A stretch of DNA of 32,077 bases from Anaerolineaceae bacterium (GTDB taxonomy: Bacteria > Chloroflexota > Anaerolineae > Anaerolineales > Anaerolineaceae): NCBI GenBank assembly GCA_002702705.1, contig PABH01000005.1, positions 1 through 32,077 of the forward strand, given 5' to 3'. This document shows positions 29,717 through 32,077 of this stretch, in pieces. Below the pieces are notes generated by a model. That model was not told the origin of the DNA and did no database searches. It saw only the letters and a program-made list of their open reading frames with translations. Within the stretch, counting starts at the first letter, position 1; every line of letters begins with the position of its first letter. Position numbers and translations under genes: made by a program.

Positions 29717-32077
29717 GGACTTCTCCAGGGATGAATGCAGTCAGGGTACAGCCTGCATCAGGCATGGAGTGAACGGTTAATTCTCCCTGATAATATAACA
29801 ACATTTCCTGCATCCCAGCCAATCCGAAGTGATTATCCTTTACCAAGATTCCGAACTGTGCAGGGGGGCAAAACCCCACCCCATCATCTTGTATGATTAA
29901 GCTTAACCCTTGGTCGGTTTTGTTTAATAAAATTTGCACTGAGACTGCCTTGGCATGTTTTTCAATATTAAGAATAGCTTCTTGTAAAACACGGTAAAGA
30001 CAAATGGCATGGTTTTCCGGAATGTCTTCTTGCAGAGCCAGATTATGCTCAAATCGAATTGAATGAGGGGATGACTGTGATTTTAAAAATACAAAAGTCT
30101 GAATGGACGCAACCAGGCCGCTTACATCTAATGCGGGCGGGCGCAGTTGGTTACAAACTTGGCGTGAATCGTTAAGGAGTTCCTCGGTTTGCTGCCGGAT
30201 TGCTTCCAATTCAATCCGCTGCTGCGGGGAAAGGCTATGTTTTAAACGATTGATACGATACTTTAAGCCCAACAATGATTGTATTATCGTATCGTGAATA
30301 TTGGCCGCGATACGTTTTTTTTCATCTTCTTTTGCAAGGAAAAGCTTTCGGTTTAACAGACGAATTTGTGTGGCGTTTTTTCTTAATTCCTGATTCAGCA
30401 AGGCATTTTCCATCGCAAAATTTGTCTGACGGATCAGTTTTTCTAACAATTCCCAGTCTGTTTTTTCGTAAAAATCACCACCGTGGCGCGGCCCTAACAA
30501 TAGGATACCGGTTGGGGTGGTTAGGCTGTCAATCAAGACCCAGGCGGACAGCTTTAAAAACGCTTCTTTTAGCTCCTTTCCTGGTTGAAGGCTTACAAAA
30601 GGTTGGTTATTAACTCCGAATTTTTCCTTGGTGTGGCGTTGAAGGTGATCCAATATGGATTGGGCTGTTTCTTTATCAATATTTCCTTCCTGGAAGGATT
30701 GGTTGTGTTGGGTTATAAAATAATTCCCATCGGCTAATAACAATGTTGTTTTTTCGAGGGTGAAAACATTTTGGATCGTTTCACTTAAAATAAAAGGCAA
30801 ATTTTCACGAGTGTCTGCTTTTGTGGCAAGGGCTGTCTGCATATATTGAATAGCTTGATCTTCATCCCAAAACTGGCTAAATAACAACCGGGTGAGAGTT
30901 GTTTGCAAAAGTTGATAGAGCGGGTTGTACGTGATGACCATCAAGACAATGAATATAAAGTTTGTTAAAAATTGCAGATCAACCGGGATAAAAATATAGC
31001 TGATTTGTAAACCAGTAAAATACAAAAAAGAAAAAAAGGTAATGATGATCCCATAGATAGCAGCCCGCTGAACATATCGTTCAAGATGGACAAACTGATT
31101 TTGCAAAAAAGCGTATCCATATCCGGCTGGAATTGATATCATTGCTAATAAAGACCCAGAACCTGAAATTGCAGCTTTACCAAAAAGCATTTCGGGGAGC
31201 AGGGTTAACAGTAAAAATGGCAAAATGCCGATCGTTACGCCTAATAAAACCGGGGTGAGTATTTTTTTTGTATTTCCAGCAGGTTCCTTTTTAACTTTTA
31301 AAAATACAAGGCCGATCATTAAACAAAAATTCAACATGATCCAGGGGTATTGAACAGAACGGATCCATGCAAACTGACCATATAAAAAATTAATACTATA
31401 GAGACCAAAACCTAAAACCGTGAGATAGAATAAAAAACGAAGCGCTTTTCGAGCCTGTGTGGAAAGCGGAAAGAACAAAAACAGGGATTGGAATAAAACA
31501 CCGATTGGCACGACCCACCAAGTGCTGCTGTTAAAAAGCCAGACCATCCATAAAGGCGCATACGCAGATACAGAACCAGTAGCCAAGGTTAAACTGAACC
31601 CCTGGCAAAAAAGAAAAAAAGAAATAATTGCCAGAGTGAGACGGCTGTAAAACAGAACCAGCAGACTGATCAGCGAAAACAAAATGGCGATCAAAAGGAC
31701 CAAAAATCGATCGATTAAAACGTCAAGCCCCGGTCTCTGCAGCGTGACCGTGATTGGTATGGTCTTTTCTCGGCTTAAAACCAGAATTTCAACAGTGTCC
31801 CCCGCTTGTTTTCCGGGAAGATAGCGTGCTTCGGCCAGCGAAAGGCCGTTGATTGCTATTATTTTGTCCCCGGGTTCAAAAAGAGATTGATATAGCGGAG
31901 AAAAGAATGAGATCTTGCCGCTTATAAATGACCAGGTTAAACCAGCATCCGGCTGGCGGGAAGCCAAATAAGCACAAATGTCAATGACCGGGTTAGACTT
32001 TACCAGTGATAGTCGGGCGAAGTTTACCAGAGATCGCCGCCCGGTGTTTACCAGGTATAGTCGGAGGATGTTTACCA
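29706..32077 (-). CDS. PDZ/multi-span sensor histidine kinase, ComP-like layout (5' end open)
   Basis: From the first in-frame start codon seen (TTG 31967) it has 753 residues: a PDZ-like domain at about 15-77 (FEPGDKIIAINGLSL), about eight membrane helices between 84 and 350, a degenerate GAF-like region at about 380-520, the HisKA_3 helix with H558 in AANIHDTIIQ, and a HATPase with N-box EAILNIEKHA and DDGVGF. This order is like that of ComP-type quorum-sensing kinases. The frame stays open through 31968-32077 to the edge with no ribosome site before TTG 31967, so the true start is probably outside. That stretch encodes an eight-residue repeat (LVNxxRxx) where relatives usually have a first helix. 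It is coupled to its regulator gene. Confidence 0.88.
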   Translation of the reverse strand, partial: VNILRLYLVNTGRRSLVNFARLSLVKSNPVIDICAYLASRQPDAGLTWSFISGKISFFSPLYQSLFEPGDKIIAINGLSLAEARYLPGKQAGDTVEILVLSREKTIPITVTLQRPGLDVLIDRFLVLLIAILFSLISLLVLFYSRLTLAIISFFLFCQGFSLTLATGSVSAYAPLWMVWLFNSSTWWVVPIGVLFQSLFLFFPLSTQARKALRFLFYLTVLGFGLYSINFLYGQFAWIRSVQYPWIMLNFCLMIGLVFLKVKKEPAGNTKKILTPVLLGVTIGILPFLLLTLLPEMLFGKAAISGSGSLLAMISIPAGYGYAFLQNQFVHLERYVQRAAIYGIIITFFSFLYFTGLQISYIFIPVDLQFLTNFIFIVLMVITYNPLYQLLQTTLTRLLFSQFWDEDQAIQYMQTALATKADTRENLPFILSETIQNVFTLEKTTLLLADGNYFITQHNQSFQEGNIDKETAQSILDHLQRHTKEKFGVNNQPFVSLQPGKELKEAFLKLSAWVLIDSLTTPTGILLLGPRHGGDFYEKTDWELLEKLIRQTNFAMENALLNQELRKNATQIRLLNRKLFLAKEDEKKRIAANIHDTIIQSLLGLKYRINRLKHSLSPQQRIELEAIRQQTEELLNDSRQVCNQLRPPALDVSGLVASIQTFVFLKSQSSPHSIRFEHNLALQEDIPENHAICLYRVLQEAILNIEKHAKAVSVQILLNKTDQGLSLIIQDDGVGFCPPAQFGILVKDNHFGLAGMQEMLLYYQGELTVHSMPDAGCTLTAFIPGEVHDD
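31999..32077. repeat. 24-bp tandem repeat running off the right edge
   Basis: TTTACCAG begins at 31999, 32023 and 32047, and TTTACCA again at 32071: exactly 24 bp apart, with units similar but not identical. On the minus strand the unit keeps the kinase frame (8 codons) and reads LVN plus five variable residues. The array continues beyond the window. Confidence 0.9.

Noticed and set aside
1-32077. CRISPR array, tRNA or rRNA genes.
   Set aside because: No regularly spaced direct repeats with unique spacers, no tRNA-like cloverleaf ends and no rRNA-like sequence were noticed; the only regular array, at the right edge, has no spacers.

Overview
The window looks like a fragment of a free-living, heterotrophic bacterial chromosome, most likely Chloroflexota of the Anaerolineae type. 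This is an inference from several signs: an actinobacterial/Chloroflexus-type short xylose isomerase, DtxR proteins fused to FeoA domains next to a split FeoB, a secreted protein ending in a YLPMLIR-like tail, and many NarL-type two-component genes. No rRNA, tRNA or CRISPR array was recognised. Both window edges lie in repeated DNA (a TnpB insertion sequence on the left, a 24-bp tandem repeat on the right), which is what the two ends of an assembled contig often look like.

Layout. 1-300: 3' end of an IS200/IS605-type TnpB gene with its terminal hairpin, abutting the 3' remnant of another gene. 304-4372: xylose operon (ROK repressor, xylA, xylB) with a promoter, a candidate operator and a strong terminator. 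4373-7501: gene-poor stretch with short repeats, a small membrane protein, a SET-domain protein, a nested inverted-repeat element and a secreted protein. 7502-11590: iron operon on the minus strand, reading from a promoter with an overlapping perfect palindrome into a membrane-anchored DtxR-like protein with two FeoA-like domains, then FeoB as two proteins (GTPase and permease), then a second DtxR-FeoA regulator. 11708-12873: MarR regulator plus NADPH-dependent FMN reductase. 13041-17425: a small membrane protein, then GH4 glycosidase, GlcNAc-kinase-like protein, zinc peptidase-like protein and alpha/beta hydrolase, packed with 1-nt overlaps at two junctions.

17583-24776: CPBP membrane protease; a histidine kinase and NarL-type regulator on the minus strand; and, divergent from them, a lone receiver domain that has lost its phospho-acceptor aspartate, followed by LiaI/LiaF-like, TMEM175-like, lipoprotein, YrdB-like and SRPBCC genes. 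This looks like an envelope-stress module. 24885-27056: aldehyde dehydrogenase and a frameshifted esterase pseudogene. 27063-29010: small genes separated by recurring terminator-like repeats: a 58-residue PLDc_N-type membrane protein, an anchored extracytoplasmic protein and a secreted six-cysteine protein. 29087-32077: a PDZ/multi-membrane-span histidine kinase (ComP-like layout) overlapping its NarL-type regulator; its open frame runs into the tandem repeat at the edge.

The least ordinary items are the membrane-tethered DtxR/double-FeoA regulator at the head of a split-FeoB operon, the G54 pseudo-receiver beside a conventional kinase/regulator pair, the repeat-bounded secreted-protein cassette beside a ComP-like sensor, and the in-frame 24-bp repeat where a first membrane helix is expected.
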